Counted from the first letter of the stretch, positions 1-9,609 are shown. The stretch is 64,000 bases of DNA from Propionibacterium sp. (GCA_012517405.1 JAAYVB010000002.1:186001-250000), one strand, 5' to 3'. Notes: generated from the sequence alone by a model not told the origin. A program made the numbers and translations.

Positions 1-435
1 GGCCTGTGGGAGCCCGATGATCTGGTGAGCGGTCCTCGCATCGAGGACCGCGGTTCGCAGATCACCTACTCCGCGCTGGGCCAGCAGGCCGCGGTCGACG
101 ACAAGAAGGCCTGGGATCCCGACGGCAGCAAGCGGGAGAGGCTGCGCGCCGCGGTCGCCAAGGAGCTGCCCGATCTGGAGGTCCGCGCCGGAGGCTCGAC
201 GTCCATCGACGTCACCCGCCGGGGCATTGACAAGGCCTACGGCATGACCAGCCTGTCGCGCCAGACCGGCATCGGCCTGGATCAGATGCTGTTCATCGGT
301 GACCGCCTGATGCCCGGGGGCAACGACTACCCGGTCGCCGAGCTGGGGGTGCCCTGTCATGCGGTGACCGGACCGGCCGACACGCAGACCTATGTACGCG
401 GGCTCATCAACGAACTGACAGCTGACGGGGAGTGA
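1..435 (+). CDS. HAD-IIB phosphomannomutase-like protein, C-terminal part (5' end outside window)
   Basis: The reading frame is open from base 1, so the gene begins upstream of the window. The visible 144 residues match the C-terminal part of eukaryotic-type phosphomannomutases of the HAD-IIB family. They contain an IEDRGSQITYSALG segment (cap domain) and the late HAD acidic motif GDRLMPGGNDYPVAE, which binds Mg2+. In that family the enzyme interconverts mannose-6-phosphate and mannose-1-phosphate for GDP-mannose. The next genes (Trm112, SIS/TobH-like, ahcY) form the usual actinobacterial neighbourhood of mannose-phosphate genes, which supports the call. The N-terminal nucleophile motif (DxDGT) is not visible, so a general sugar phosphatase cannot be excluded. 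Confidence 0.75.
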   Translation, partial: GLWEPDDLVSGPRIEDRGSQITYSALGQQAAVDDKKAWDPDGSKRERLRAAVAKELPDLEVRAGGSTSIDVTRRGIDKAYGMTSLSRQTGIGLDQMLFIGDRLMPGGNDYPVAELGVPCHAVTGPADTQTYVRGLINELTADGE

Positions 436-437
436 CG

Positions 438-641
438 ATGAATACCGACAATGCCGTGGACGAATTGGGTCTGACCAGGCAGTTCCTCGAGATCGCGGCC
501 TGCCCGGCGTGTCATTCGGCCTTTGCGGTCGACTACGACCGGGCTGAGCTGATCTGTGTCAACGCCGAATGCGGACTCGCCTACCCGGTGCGTGACGGCA
601 TCCCGGTGCTGCTGGTCGATCAGGCACGAAGAACGCGCTGA
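438..641 (+). CDS. Trm112 family zinc-ribbon protein
   Basis: A 67-aa protein with the Trm112 pattern: LEIAACPACHSAF at the N-terminus (CxxC), a LICVNAECGLAYPVRDGIPVLL segment carrying the second pair of cysteines, and the typical hydrophobic 'GIPVLL' end. Trm112 proteins are small zinc-binding partners or activators of methyltransferases; in actinobacteria this form sits in mannose-phosphate clusters and its partner is not established. The ATG at 438 is chosen because GGGGAG lies 5 nt upstream; an in-frame GTG at 432 overlaps the preceding stop and is the alternative. Translation is probably coupled to the upstream gene. Confidence 0.8.
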   Translation: MNTDNAVDELGLTRQFLEIAACPACHSAFAVDYDRAELICVNAECGLAYPVRDGIPVLLVDQARRTR

Positions 642-648
642 GGCCGAC

Positions 649-1686
649 ATGTTCTCCGAATTCGATGAGGCCCGGCTCGACGATCCGGCCGTTCTTGCTG
701 ACTATGACGATCAACTGCGGCGGCTGGCCACTGCTGGTGCCCGCATTCGTAGTGAGGCGTTGGACGCGCGCATCCCTGCAGACCTGACGATGACACCGCG
801 CGGCGTCATCGTCGCCGGTGCAGAGGCCCGGCTGATCCGTGCGGTGCTGGAGCCGGTGTGCCCGGTGCCGCTGATCGCCTGGCCGTTGCCCGGGCTGCCG
901 GGCTGGGTCGGAGCGCTCGACCTGGTCGTGGTGCTGGCCAGCGAAGCCGAGGGCTACCAGAGCCCAGCACTGATGGCCACCGTGGCGGAGGCGACTCGGC
1001 GCGGCGCCCAGGTGATGCTGGCCGCTCCGGAGGACTCGCCCATCGCGCAGATGATCTCCAGCCAGGCGATCCAGGTGTTCACCCGTTCGGACGACCCGAC
1101 CGCCGCCGCGGTGGCAGTGCTCGCTCAGCTGCACAATGCCGGCTTGGGGCCGATCGTCAACACCGAGAACGCGGCGGAGGCGGCCGACATGGTGGCCGAG
1201 GAGTCGACCCCGCACCGCGACTTGTCGTCCAACCCCGCCAAAGACCTGGCGTGCGCACTGGCCGACGCCGACCCGTTGCTGTGGGGCGGATCCGTGCTGG
1301 CGGCGCGCGCGAGCCGCCGGTTGGCCGAGGCCATCCGGGCGGCATCGGGCCGGCATGCGCTGGCCGCCGACGCCGACGAGATCCTCGAGGTCTTGCGGCA
1401 CGTCAAGCCGCACGATCCGTTCGCCGATCCCTTCACCGATGAGCAGCAGCGCCGCACGGTGCTGGTGATTCTGGACGACGAGCACTCCGGTGAGGCCGAG
1501 CAGCAGTCCGGGCGGTCGCTGCGCGAGACCGCGCAGCGCAGCGGTGTGCGGATCTGCGAGATCGGTGCGGGGCAGGGCAGCGAGGTCGACCGCTACATCA
1601 CCTTGCTGATGCAGGGGCTGTACGGCGCCACCTATCTGGCCATCGGGCTCGACGGCCAGGAGGGCCGGCTGGGGGCGGACGGCTAG
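649..1686 (+). CDS. SIS-domain phosphosugar isomerase-like protein (TobH family)
   Basis: A 345-aa protein starting at the ATG at 649, 7 nt after the Trm112 stop. It resembles the SIS-like proteins placed between phosphomannomutase and mannose-6-phosphate isomerase genes in actinobacteria (TobH-like in mycobacteria, annotated elsewhere as bifunctional glucose-6-phosphate/mannose-6-phosphate isomerase-like). Visible features are an N-terminal [12 protein letters not shown] segment, a Rossmann-like stretch ([38 protein letters not shown] is typical of SIS folds) and a C-terminal half with [23 protein letters not shown]. Catalytic residues are not clear, so the enzymatic role is inferred from context only. 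It probably forms an operon with the two preceding genes and ahcY (10-nt gap). Confidence 0.7.
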   Translation: MFSEFDEARLDDPAVLADYDDQLRRLATAGARIRSEALDARIPADLTMTPRGVIVAGAEARLIRAVLEPVCPVPLIAWPLPGLPGWVGALDLVVVLASEAEGYQSPALMATVAEATRRGAQVMLAAPEDSPIAQMISSQAIQVFTRSDDPTAAAVAVLAQLHNAGLGPIVNTENAAEAADMVAEESTPHRDLSSNPAKDLACALADADPLLWGGSVLAARASRRLAEAIRAASGRHALAADADEILEVLRHVKPHDPFADPFTDEQQRRTVLVILDDEHSGEAEQQSGRSLRETAQRSGVRICEIGAGQGSEVDRYITLLMQGLYGATYLAIGLDGQEGRLGADG

Positions 1687-1696
1687 ACTGCCCGGC

Positions 1697-3085
1697 ATGG
1701 ATTACCGCGTAGCTGACCTCGATCTGGCCGATTTCGGCCGCCGTGAAATCACCCTCGCCGAGCATGAGATGCCCGGCCTGATGGCGATCCGGGAACGCTA
1801 CGTCGCGTCCCAGCCGCTGGCCGGTGCGCGGATCTCGGGATCGATCCATATGACCGTGCAGACCGCCGTGCTGATCGAGACCCTGGTGGCCCTGGGCGCG
1901 CAGGTGCGCTGGGCGTCCTGCAACATCTTCTCCACCCAGGATCACGCCGCGGCCGCGATCGCTGCCGCCGGCATCCCGGTCTTCGCCTGGAAGGGCGAGA
2001 CCCTCGAGGACTACTGGGCGTGCACGACCGAGATCTTCCGCTGGCCGGACGGGCAACTGCCCACCATGATTCTGGACGACGGTGGCGACGCCACCCTGCT
2101 GGTGCACAAAGGCGCCGAATACGGACGCGAGGTTCCCCAGCCGGGGCCGGAGGACTCGCACGAGTACGGCGTGCTGCTCGATCAACTGCGTGCCACCACC
2201 GACATCGACTGGGAGGCCATCGCCGCTACCTTGCTCGGAGTGACCGAGGAGACCACGACCGGGGTGCACCGGCTGGTGCAGATGGCTGCCGCCGGGACCC
2301 TGCGTTTTCCCGCGATCAACGTCAACGATTCGGTGACGAAGCAGAAGTTCGACAACATCTACGGCTGCCGCCATTCGCTGATCGACGGCCTCAACCGCGG
2401 CACCGACATGCTGATCGGCGGCAAGACGGCGGTGGTCTGCGGCTACGGCGATGTCGGCAAGGGCTGCGCCCAGTCGCTGCGCGGCCAAGGTGCCCGCGTC
2501 CTGATCACCGAGATCGACCCGATCTGTGCGCTGCAGGCGGCGATGGACGGCTACCAGGTGGTGCGGCTGGACGATGTGGTCTCGACCGCCGACATCTTCG
2601 TGACCGCCACCGGCTGCTGCGATGTGATCAGTGCCGAACAGATCAGCCGGATGAAGCATCAGGCCGTGGTGGGCAATATCGGCCATTTCGACAATGAGAT
2701 CGACATGGCGGGCCTGGAGGCATGGCCGGGCATCGAGCGGGTGAACATCAAGCCGCAGGTCGATCTGTGGCGTTATCCCGACGGCCACGGCGTGATCGTC
2801 TTGTCGGAGGGCCGGCTGCTCAACCTCGGCAATGCCACCGGACACCCCAGCTTCGTGATGAGCAACTCGTTCGCCAACCAGGTGCTGGCGCAGATCGAGT
2901 TGTTCTGCAACCACGACGCCTACCCGCTGGGGGTCCATGTGCTGCCCAAGCTGCTGGACGAGGAAGTCGCCCGCCTGCACCTGGATGCTCTCGGCGCACG
3001 GTTGAGCACGCTCACCGACAAGCAGGCGGACTACCTCGGCATCAGTACTGAGGGCCCGTTCAAGGCCGACAACTACCGCTACTGA
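1697..3085 (+). CDS. ahcY: Adenosylhomocysteinase (S-adenosyl-L-homocysteine hydrolase)
   Basis: A 462-aa cytosolic NAD-dependent enzyme that cleaves S-adenosylhomocysteine to adenosine and homocysteine and so relieves product inhibition of methyltransferases. Family signatures are all visible: [18 protein letters not shown] near residue 75, the [13 protein letters not shown] substrate segment near 215, the NAD-binding glycine motif [13 protein letters not shown] near 250, [10 protein letters not shown] near 300 and the invariant C-terminus FKADNYRY. Lys and Tyr of this C-terminal tail reach the NAD of the neighbouring subunit in characterised enzymes. Length matches the bacterial family. It starts 10 nt after the preceding gene and is followed by convergent DUF3039. 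Confidence 0.97.
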   Translation: MDYRVADLDLADFGRREITLAEHEMPGLMAIRERYVASQPLAGARISGSIHMTVQTAVLIETLVALGAQVRWASCNIFSTQDHAAAAIAAAGIPVFAWKGETLEDYWACTTEIFRWPDGQLPTMILDDGGDATLLVHKGAEYGREVPQPGPEDSHEYGVLLDQLRATTDIDWEAIAATLLGVTEETTTGVHRLVQMAAAGTLRFPAINVNDSVTKQKFDNIYGCRHSLIDGLNRGTDMLIGGKTAVVCGYGDVGKGCAQSLRGQGARVLITEIDPICALQAAMDGYQVVRLDDVVSTADIFVTATGCCDVISAEQISRMKHQAVVGNIGHFDNEIDMAGLEAWPGIERVNIKPQVDLWRYPDGHGVIVLSEGRLLNLGNATGHPSFVMSNSFANQVLAQIELFCNHDAYPLGVHVLPKLLDEEVARLHLDALGARLSTLTDKQADYLGISTEGPFKADNYRY

Positions 3086-3115
3086 GCAAGAACGCTCGCC
3101 GTCCAGCAAGAACGC
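3085..3115. repeat. 11-nt direct repeat downstream of ahcY
   Basis: AGCAAGAACGC occurs at 3085-3095 and again at 3105-3115, a period of exactly 20 nt, directly after the ahcY stop. The first copy also sits in a small hairpin (GAGC-N6-GCTC). It may be part of a 3' end structure; no clear T-tract follows. Confidence 0.4.
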
Positions 3116-3202
3116 GGGCGAACTGGGTGGGCGGGGCGGGTGGGGTGGACGCCCAGACGCCACACCCTCAGCCCGCGTGCTGGATCGGGTCGGCTGACCG
3201 GA

Positions 3203-3466
3203 TCAGCGATCCTTGCCCTTGCCCTTGCCCGACTGCAGCGATTCCCAGATCTCCTTGCACATGGGGCAGACGGGGAACCGCTCCGGATTGCGAGTGGGCA
3301 CCCAGACCTTCCCGCACAGGGCGACAACCGGAGTGCCCATCACCTGAGCCTCGGTCAGCTTGGCCTTCGGCACATAGTGGCTGAAGCGCTCCTCGTCGCC
3401 TTCTTCATAGCGTTCTTCGACGCGTTCCTCGGTAATGCTCTGCGAACCCGGCGCCAATTGACTCAT
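3203..3466 (-). CDS. DUF3039 domain protein
   Basis: An 87-aa protein. The central part (RFSHYVPKAKLTEAQVMGTPVVALCGKVWVPTRNPERFPVCPMCKEIWE) matches the actinobacterial DUF3039 family, including a CGKVW cysteine and a CPMC pair that suggest a small zinc-binding module. The C-terminus is a short Gly/Lys tail. Function is unknown. It is transcribed divergently from the MFS gene with only about 45 nt between start codons, so the two promoters must overlap; it converges on ahcY. Confidence 0.85.
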   Translation of the reverse strand: MSQLAPGSQSITEERVEERYEEGDEERFSHYVPKAKLTEAQVMGTPVVALCGKVWVPTRNPERFPVCPMCKEIWESLQSGKGKGKDR

Positions 3467-3510
3467 GCCTCAAGTGTGGCACGCTTGCGCACCCGTGCCA
3501 CGATGGGTTG

Positions 3511-4884
3511 GTGACTCAGCCGACCTCCACCACCTCCGGCGGCCCACCGCTCGTCTTCACGATCGCCATGGTCGGTGGTGCCCTGGCGGTGGCGTTCGAG
3601 GCCTACGGGACGCTGACGGCCATGCCCGATGCCGCGCAGGATCTCGGCAGATTGGATCTGTACGCCTGGGCCTTCACGGCTTTCGTCATCGCTCAGGTCT
3701 TCGCGATCGTGCTCGCCGGACGACTGGTCGACCGCATCGGGCCGGTCCTGCCGCTGGCGGCGGGCGTCCTCATCTTCGCCCTCGGACTGCTCGGCGGTGG
3801 CCTGTCGATCAACATGGGGATGCTGCTGGGTTTCCGCGCGCTCCAGGGCTTCGGCGGCGGAGCACTCAACTTGGCATTCATGGTCGTCGTGGCGCAGGCA
3901 TACGGCAAGGCCGAGCGGGCCTGGATGATGAGCATCCTGTCCTTCTGCTGGATGCTGCCGAGCTTCGTCGGCCCGCCGGTTTCTGCGTGGATCACCACCA
4001 CCTGGAGCTGGCACTGGGTCTTCTTGGGCATCGTCCCGTTGCTGGTGATCGTCAGCGCGCTCGCCTGGCGTCCGCTGGTGCGGATGCGGCTGCATCACGA
4101 GCCGGTCACCGCCATCAATCCGGTGCCGATCTGGGCGGCCGCTGCCGCGGCCTGCGGGGCGGCGCTGATCCAGTTCGCGGGCCAGCGGCTCGACCTGATT
4201 GCCCTCGGCATCGGCCTGGCGGGGCTGGCGGTGCTGCTGATGGCGTTGCCGCGGTTGATGCCTCCCGGCTTCCTGCGCCTGCACAGGGGACTGCCGTCGG
4301 TGATGTGGACGCGCGCGCTCGCAGCAGGCGCCTATTTCGCCGGCGAGAGTTTCATCCCGGTGATGCTCATGCAGGTCTACGGGTTCACGCTGAAAGGGGC
4401 GGGTTTCTTCCTGGCTCTGGGGGCGACGGGGTGGACGCTGGGTTCGCTCGTCCAGGCCTGGAGCGGACTGAAACTGCGCCGCGACGAGATCGTCCACGCC
4501 GGTGCAGCGTGCCTGGTGCTCAGCTCGGGATTGATGACGCTGGCCACCTGGCTGGTCTGGCCCTGGCCGGTCTTCGCGGTGGGCTTCGTCGTCCTCGGGC
4601 TCGGGATGGGCCTGGTGGTGTCCAGCACCTCGCTGATCAACATGCAGGTGAGCGATCCCCAGCTGATCGGACGCAACACCTCCTCGCTGCAGGTGGGCGA
4701 GGGCCTGGGCAACGCCCTGGTCACCGGGTTTGCCGGGACGATCTTCGCCGGGCTACTGAACACGGTCTCGGCGGCATTCACCTTCGGACCGATCTACGCA
4801 TTGTGTACGGCCGCGAGCATTCTCTCGCTGCTGGCCGCGTTGCGCATCGGCCCGGTCCGCAACGAATCGTCCGGGGTGGGCTGA
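3511..4884 (+). CDS. MFS transporter (probable drug exporter)
   Basis: A 457-aa integral membrane protein with about 12-14 hydrophobic helices. The N-terminal half has the MFS layout: an acidic residue in helix 1/4 (FEAYGTLTAMPDAAQDLG), the motif A-like loop GRLVDRIGPVLPL after helix 2, and FRALQGFGGGALN in helix 4. The pattern is like DHA2-type exporters of actinobacteria, but the substrate cannot be read from the sequence. The start is taken as GTG 3511; a TTG at 3508 is in frame one codon upstream. The next gene follows after 33 nt on the same strand. Confidence 0.85.
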   Translation: MTQPTSTTSGGPPLVFTIAMVGGALAVAFEAYGTLTAMPDAAQDLGRLDLYAWAFTAFVIAQVFAIVLAGRLVDRIGPVLPLAAGVLIFALGLLGGGLSINMGMLLGFRALQGFGGGALNLAFMVVVAQAYGKAERAWMMSILSFCWMLPSFVGPPVSAWITTTWSWHWVFLGIVPLLVIVSALAWRPLVRMRLHHEPVTAINPVPIWAAAAAACGAALIQFAGQRLDLIALGIGLAGLAVLLMALPRLMPPGFLRLHRGLPSVMWTRALAAGAYFAGESFIPVMLMQVYGFTLKGAGFFLALGATGWTLGSLVQAWSGLKLRRDEIVHAGAACLVLSSGLMTLATWLVWPWPVFAVGFVVLGLGMGLVVSSTSLINMQVSDPQLIGRNTSSLQVGEGLGNALVTGFAGTIFAGLLNTVSAAFTFGPIYALCTAASILSLLAALRIGPVRNESSGVG

Positions 4885-4917
4885 GAACCGATTGTCGCGA
4901 CGTGGGATGCTGGAGAC

Positions 4918-5730
4918 GTGAGTCAGCAATACGAGCCCGCCCAACAATTGCCGCCGTCCGGGTGGTATCCCGATCCCGTTGACCAGACGCAAGAACGATT
5001 CTGGGACGGGACGAGCTGGACGACCCGGCAGCGTCCGCAGGCCGTCCAGCCGCAGCCCCTTCCGCAACAGGCGGCCCCGCAACAGCAGTACGGCTATCAG
5101 CCCCGGACCGACCTCCAACAGCAGACCGGGTACCCCCAGCAGGGTTATCAACCCTCCGGCTATGTCCCGCAGGGCTACTCCCAGTACCAGCCCGCAGGTT
5201 ACGGCCCGGCCACCGCCGATGGCGTGCCGCTGGCCGGCTGGTGGCAGCGGGCCTGGGCGACGATCATCGACAGCCTGATTCTGGGGCTCGCGACCGTAGG
5301 GGCGGCCCTGCCGTTCATCGATGCGCTGGCCACCGGCATGCAGGCCTGGGTGGAAGACGTGGTGCGGGCTGCCCAATCCGGTGGGATACCGCCCGAGTAC
5401 ACCGATCCCCAGTACGGGCTCGCCGGGCCGATCATGACCATCTACCTGGTTTCCCTGATCGTCAGCATCATCTACTCCACCGGAATGCTGATGTGGAAGG
5501 GCGGGACCCTGGGCCAGATGGCATTGGGGCTGCGGGTGGTACCGGTCAACACGGGAGCCCAGCAGCACGGCCTGCGGCTCGGCATGTCACTGATACGCAG
5601 TATTGCCTTCTACGGGCTGTCCGCAATCACGATCATCGGCCTCATCAATGTGCTGGTCCCCCTCGGAAACAGAAAACGCCAGGCGCTGCACGACATGATC
5701 GCCAAAACCCAAGTAGTGAAGATCAGGTAA
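4918..5730 (+). CDS. DUF2510 and RDD-family membrane protein
   Basis: A 270-aa protein. The first about 35 residues carry the DUF2510 signature GWYPDPVDQTQERFWDGTSWT. Residues about 40-100 are a Gln/Pro/Tyr-rich low-complexity linker (repeats like QQGYQPSGY). Residues about 105-270 form an RDD domain with three predicted helices, beginning at LAGWWQRAWATIIDSLILG, which contains the family's conserved Arg and Asp. RDD proteins are membrane proteins of unclear function; some are linked to ion or compatible-solute exchange. Start GTG 4918. It probably shares a transcript with the MFS gene. Confidence 0.85.
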   Translation: MSQQYEPAQQLPPSGWYPDPVDQTQERFWDGTSWTTRQRPQAVQPQPLPQQAAPQQQYGYQPRTDLQQQTGYPQQGYQPSGYVPQGYSQYQPAGYGPATADGVPLAGWWQRAWATIIDSLILGLATVGAALPFIDALATGMQAWVEDVVRAAQSGGIPPEYTDPQYGLAGPIMTIYLVSLIVSIIYSTGMLMWKGGTLGQMALGLRVVPVNTGAQQHGLRLGMSLIRSIAFYGLSAITIIGLINVLVPLGNRKRQALHDMIAKTQVVKIR

Positions 5731-5787
5731 AAGATCGGTTAGGGTGTGTCTTGGTCAAGTCAGCCCACATCCGAAGGACTAGGCGGA

Positions 5788-7941
5788 ATGAGTTTAGAGT
5801 CGTCCCTATATGTGCTCGCCGAGAAACTCGGCGTCACCACCGAGTTCTGGGACTGGAAGGGACGACACACTCAGGTACCACAGCACACCATCATCGCGGT
5901 GATGGCCGCAATGGGTGTGGACGCCGCCACCGAGACCAGCGCTGAGGCCGCGATCGCCGAACTCGAACTGAAACCCTGGCGTCGCGGTCTGCCCCCGGTC
6001 GTCGTGGTCAGCGAAGGCGACACCACTCACGTCGAGGCCCACGTCGTGCACGGCCATCCCGCCCAGATCCGGCTGCGGCTCGAAGACGGCGAGGTCCGCT
6101 ACCTCGGCCAGCGCCACCACATGGTCGAACCACGCGAGGTCGACGGGACGCTGATCGGGGAGGCCAGCTTCGCGGTGCCCTCGGATCTGCCCACTGGCTA
6201 CCATCGTCTCGAACTGCTGTCCGATGACCGGCAGTCCGACTCGACCCTCATCGTTACCCCGCGCTTCCTGGGGCTGCCCGAGCGGCTGAACGATTCCCGG
6301 CTGTGGGGATACGCCGCGCAGTTGTACAGCGTCCGCTCGTCCGGATCGTGGGGCATCGGCGATCTGATGGACCTATCGGATCTGGCCGTCTGGTCGGCCA
6401 CCCAGCAGTTCAGCCAGTACGTGCTGATCAACCCGCTGCACGCCTCGCAGCCGGTGCCCCCGATGGATGTCTCACCCTATCTGCCCAGCTCGCGGCTGTT
6501 CCTCAACCCGATGTACCTGCGTCCCGAAGCCGTTCCCGAGTATGCCCTGCTCGGTCAGCACGATCGGGACACGATCAAAGAGCTGCGCGAGCAGCTCAAC
6601 GAGGAGCAGGCCGGCGAACAATTGCTCGATCGCGACGCCTCCTGGACCAACAAACGAGAAGCGCTGCGCATCATCTTCGGCGCGGGCCTTCGTCCGGCTC
6701 GGCAGATGGCTTTCGACGACTTCAAGCGTCGCCGTGGCCGCCGGCTGCGCGACTTTGCGTTGTGGTGTGTGCTCTGCGAGCACTACGGCAACGACTGGCG
6801 GCAATGGGACGAGGACCTGCAGCGCCCGACCTCACCGCGGGTGGCGAAACTGCACAACGACTACCTTGACGAGATCACGTTCAACGAGTGGCTGCAGTGG
6901 GTCTCCTGGAACCAACTCAGCGACGCCCAGCAGGCCGCGCAGGACGCGGGCATGCCGGTCGGCATCGTGACCGATCTCGCGGTCGGAGTGAGCGGCGCTT
7001 CGGCCGACACCTGGATGATGAGCGACATCTACGCCCAGGACATCAGCGTCGGTGCGCCGCCGGACGGCTATAACCAGCTCGGACAGGACTGGGGACAACC
7101 GCCGTGGCGGCCCGACCGGCTCGCCGACACCGCCTACGGCCCGTTCCGCAGCATGCTGCAGACCGCCCTCAGTCATGCGGGCGGTGTGCGGATCGACCAC
7201 ATCCTCGGCATGTTCCGGCTCTGGTGGATCCCCGAGGGCGGCACGCCGCGCGAGGGCACCTATGTGCGCTACGACCACGATGCACTCATCGGCATCATCA
7301 TGTTGGAGGCTCAGCGCGCCGGGGCATTCGTCATCGGCGAAGATCTGGGCACCGTCGAGCCCTGGGTGCGCGGCTATCTCGCCGAACGCGGCATCCTGGG
7401 CACCTCGGTGCTGTGGTTCGAGAACGACGCGAACGGCCAGCCCTCTCCGCCCGAACATTGGCGCGAATACGCGATGGCCTCGGTGATCACCCATGATCTG
7501 CCTCCGACCGCGGGCTATCTGGCCAACGAGCACGTCCGGTTGCGGCACGATCTCGGGCTGCTCACCGAGTCGTACGAGGAAGAAGCGGCCGCCGCTGAAC
7601 TCGAGCAGGATGCCTGGATGCGCCGTCTCGACGAGCGCGGCCTGTTCACCGACGACGTGGAGGACGATGTCGAGGCGAAAGTGCTGGCGCTCTACCGCTA
7701 CCTGACGTACACCGATTCACGGGTGCTCAATGTCGCGCTGGTGGATGCCGTCGGTGACTACCGCATCCAGAACCAGCCGGGCACCTGGCGGCAATACCCG
7801 AACTGGCAGATACCGTTGTCGGGGCCGGACGGCGCACCGCTGATGCTGGAGGATCTCTACCAGATGGAGCGCCCGATGCGGCTGGCCGCGGTGATGAACG
7901 GGTACTCGTGGGTGCCCGGCCCGAGCAGACCGGCGTCCTGA
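5788..7941 (+). CDS. malQ: 4-alpha-glucanotransferase (amylomaltase, GH77)
   Basis: A 717-aa cytosolic enzyme that transfers alpha-1,4-glucan segments during maltodextrin and glycogen metabolism. The N-terminal about 150 residues are the extra beta-rich module seen in actinobacterial MalQ. The GH77 barrel carries the nucleophile motif RIDHILGMFRLWWIP, the acid/base GEDLGTVEPWV and the THDLPPTAGYL motif, and the DLAVGVSGASADTWM and ALWCVLCEHYG segments are also typical. The ATG at 5788 is preferred because AGGCGGA precedes it and the protein then begins with the usual MSLESSLYVLAEKLGV; an in-frame start at 5746 has no good ribosome site. It converges on pncA with a gap of 37 nt. Confidence 0.95.
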   Translation: MSLESSLYVLAEKLGVTTEFWDWKGRHTQVPQHTIIAVMAAMGVDAATETSAEAAIAELELKPWRRGLPPVVVVSEGDTTHVEAHVVHGHPAQIRLRLEDGEVRYLGQRHHMVEPREVDGTLIGEASFAVPSDLPTGYHRLELLSDDRQSDSTLIVTPRFLGLPERLNDSRLWGYAAQLYSVRSSGSWGIGDLMDLSDLAVWSATQQFSQYVLINPLHASQPVPPMDVSPYLPSSRLFLNPMYLRPEAVPEYALLGQHDRDTIKELREQLNEEQAGEQLLDRDASWTNKREALRIIFGAGLRPARQMAFDDFKRRRGRRLRDFALWCVLCEHYGNDWRQWDEDLQRPTSPRVAKLHNDYLDEITFNEWLQWVSWNQLSDAQQAAQDAGMPVGIVTDLAVGVSGASADTWMMSDIYAQDISVGAPPDGYNQLGQDWGQPPWRPDRLADTAYGPFRSMLQTALSHAGGVRIDHILGMFRLWWIPEGGTPREGTYVRYDHDALIGIIMLEAQRAGAFVIGEDLGTVEPWVRGYLAERGILGTSVLWFENDANGQPSPPEHWREYAMASVITHDLPPTAGYLANEHVRLRHDLGLLTESYEEEAAAAELEQDAWMRRLDERGLFTDDVEDDVEAKVLALYRYLTYTDSRVLNVALVDAVGDYRIQNQPGTWRQYPNWQIPLSGPDGAPLMLEDLYQMERPMRLAAVMNGYSWVPGPSRPAS

Positions 7942-7978
7942 GGCTCGATCGGGGCTGTCCGAGGCCGGCGAGATGCGG

Positions 7979-8563
7979 TCAGCCGGCGACGACGACCCCC
8001 GCCTCCTGCAGGCCTGCGACGACCCGGGGCACGCGGTCGGGGCTGACTGCGGCTGAAAGATCGAGCAGCATCTCGGTGCGGTAGCCATGCTTGGCGGCAT
8101 CAGCGGCCGTCGCGCGGACGCAGTAGTCGGTGGCCAGGCCGCAGACCACGACGTGGTCGACATCGTGGGCGTCCAGCCAGGCTCCCAACCCCTCGCCGCC
8201 GTCGTCGCCGCCGATCGTCCCCTCGAAACCGGAGTAGGCGGCCTGGTAGGCGCCTTTGTCGAAGACTGCGTCGAAGGGCAGATCGGCGACTGCCGGATTG
8301 AAATCGGCGCCCTGAGTGCCCGCCACGCAGTGCCTGGGCCAACTGTCGATGTAATCGGGGGTGGCGCTGAAGTGGGCGCCCGGATCGATATGGCGATCAC
8401 GGGTGGCGACCAGATAGTCGAAGCTGCGATCGGTGCCTCGCCCAAGCTCGCCCTCCACGAAGGCTGCGATATCCGCGGCCACCTTGGTGCCGCCGGCGAC
8501 CGCCAGCGAACCGCCCTCACAGAAGTCGTTCTGAACGTCTACGACGATCAATGCAGTATTCAC
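7979..8563 (-). CDS. pncA: Nicotinamidase/pyrazinamidase
   Basis: A 194-aa isochorismatase-fold hydrolase that deamidates nicotinamide to nicotinate for NAD salvage. The catalytic triad can be placed: Asp in LIVVDVQNDFCEGGSLAV, Lys in FDAVFDKGAYQAAYSGFEG, and the nucleophilic Cys in VVCGLATDYCVRATA. The metal ligands DRHIDPGAHF are also present. Its product feeds nicotinate phosphoribosyltransferase, which is encoded 2.5 kb downstream (pncB). Nothing in the immediate upstream region suggests a special regulator. Confidence 0.95.
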   Translation of the reverse strand: MNTALIVVDVQNDFCEGGSLAVAGGTKVAADIAAFVEGELGRGTDRSFDYLVATRDRHIDPGAHFSATPDYIDSWPRHCVAGTQGADFNPAVADLPFDAVFDKGAYQAAYSGFEGTIGGDDGGEGLGAWLDAHDVDHVVVCGLATDYCVRATAADAAKHGYRTEMLLDLSAAVSPDRVPRVVAGLQEAGVVVAG

Positions 8564-8717
8564 TGTGCCTCCCGCGCACCGGCATCCGTAGTCCTGTCTC
8601 GATGCTAGCGGCGATGGCCCGCTATCCGACCCTTCGCCGGTCCGGGAAGCCGCTCGCCGGCCGGTCGACCATCGGGAATCGCCCCGCCTGCCGGCTGGTG
8701 GCCGGTGCTAACGTACA

Positions 8718-8798
8718 TCCAAGACGCGGGGTGCCGGGGAAGGTACCGGCTGAGACCAAACCCGTAGTGACCTGATCTAGGTAGTGCTAGCGAAGGGA
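8718..8798 (+). promoter_or_regulatory. TPP riboswitch (THI element) in front of thiM
   Basis: The leader contains the conserved THI-box parts in order: GGGGTGC at 8729-8735, CTGAGA at 8750-8755, the ACCC-type joining region at 8759-8763, and ACCTGATCTAGGTAGTGCTAGCGAAGGGA-like sequence at 8770-8798 (the 3' pyrophosphate-binding helix and P1 strand). It ends 7 nt before the thiM start codon, so the expression platform must act on the thiM ribosome site or start. Thiamine pyrophosphate binding is expected to reduce translation of thiM and the overlapping thiED gene. Confidence 0.95.
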
Positions 8799-8805
8799 CG
8801 TCCAG

Positions 8806-9609
8806 ATGAACGTCGATTTCCATTCCTCTGCTCTGGCCGAGAGCATCACTGCACTGCGGGAGCGCAACCCGCTGGTGCAGTGCCTCACCAATCATGTGGT
8901 GATGAACTTCACCGCGAACGTGCTGTATGCGGTCGGCGCGTCCCCGGCGATGTGTGACAACCCCGAGGAGGCCGCCGGATTCGCCACCCAGGTCGCCTCC
9001 GGTGTGCTGGTCAACAACGGCACTCCCTCGTCCGAGCAGATCCAGGGCATGTACCTGGCCTCAGCCGCTGCAGTCGCCGCTGGCAAACCCTGGGTGCTCG
9101 ACCCGGTCGCGGCAGGCGGACTGCCGTGGCGCACGGCCGAGGTCAAGAAGATGATGGACGCCAACCCCGCCACCATCCTGCGCGGCAACGCCTCCGAGAT
9201 CCTGGGCTTCTTGGGCGGCACCTCCGGACGCGGCGTCGAGGCGACCGACTCCACCACCGATGCCGTGGACGCGGCCCATGAGTTGGCCCGTCGGTACCAC
9301 TGCGTCGTCGCGGTCAGCGGTCCGGTCGACATGATCACCGATGGCGACGAACTGGTGAAACTGAGCAACGGCAGCGCGATGCTCACCCAGGTCACCGGGG
9401 TCGGCTGCGCGCTGGGCGCGGTGATGGCCGGCTATGCGGCGGTCACCAGCCCGCTGAACGCGGCGATCGCGGCTACCTCGCATATGAACATCGCCGCCGA
9501 GGACGCTGCGTCCGTCGCCAGGGGACCGGGCAGCTTCGCCGTCGAACTCCTGGATGCGCTCGCTCGGCTGAGTGCCGAGCAGGCCGCAGATCGGGTGAAG
9601 ATCTCATGA
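8806..9609 (+). CDS. thiM: Hydroxyethylthiazole kinase
   Basis: A 267-aa ribokinase-like enzyme that phosphorylates 4-methyl-5-(2-hydroxyethyl)thiazole for thiamine salvage. It opens with the family pattern NPLVQCLTNHVVMNFTANVLYAVGASPAM, and has WVLDPVAAGGLPWRT, ILRGNASEIL and the anion-hole/catalytic region TGVGCALGAVMAGYAAV (the family's Gly-Cys-x-Leu-Gly motif). The gene is under the TPP riboswitch and its stop overlaps the start of thiED (ATGA), so translation is coupled. Confidence 0.96.
   Translation: MNVDFHSSALAESITALRERNPLVQCLTNHVVMNFTANVLYAVGASPAMCDNPEEAAGFATQVASGVLVNNGTPSSEQIQGMYLASAAAVAAGKPWVLDPVAAGGLPWRTAEVKKMMDANPATILRGNASEILGFLGGTSGRGVEATDSTTDAVDAAHELARRYHCVVAVSGPVDMITDGDELVKLSNGSAMLTQVTGVGCALGAVMAGYAAVTSPLNAAIAATSHMNIAAEDAASVARGPGSFAVELLDALARLSAEQAADRVKIS

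Noticed and set aside
559-1698. Long reverse-strand reading opposite the SIS/TobH-like gene
   Set aside because: It is a mirror of the real gene in high-GC DNA: Arg/His/Gly-rich, without any family pattern.
1598-3163. 521-aa reverse-strand reading over ahcY
   Set aside because: ahcY on the plus strand is unmistakable; the reverse reading has no homology and no ribosome site.
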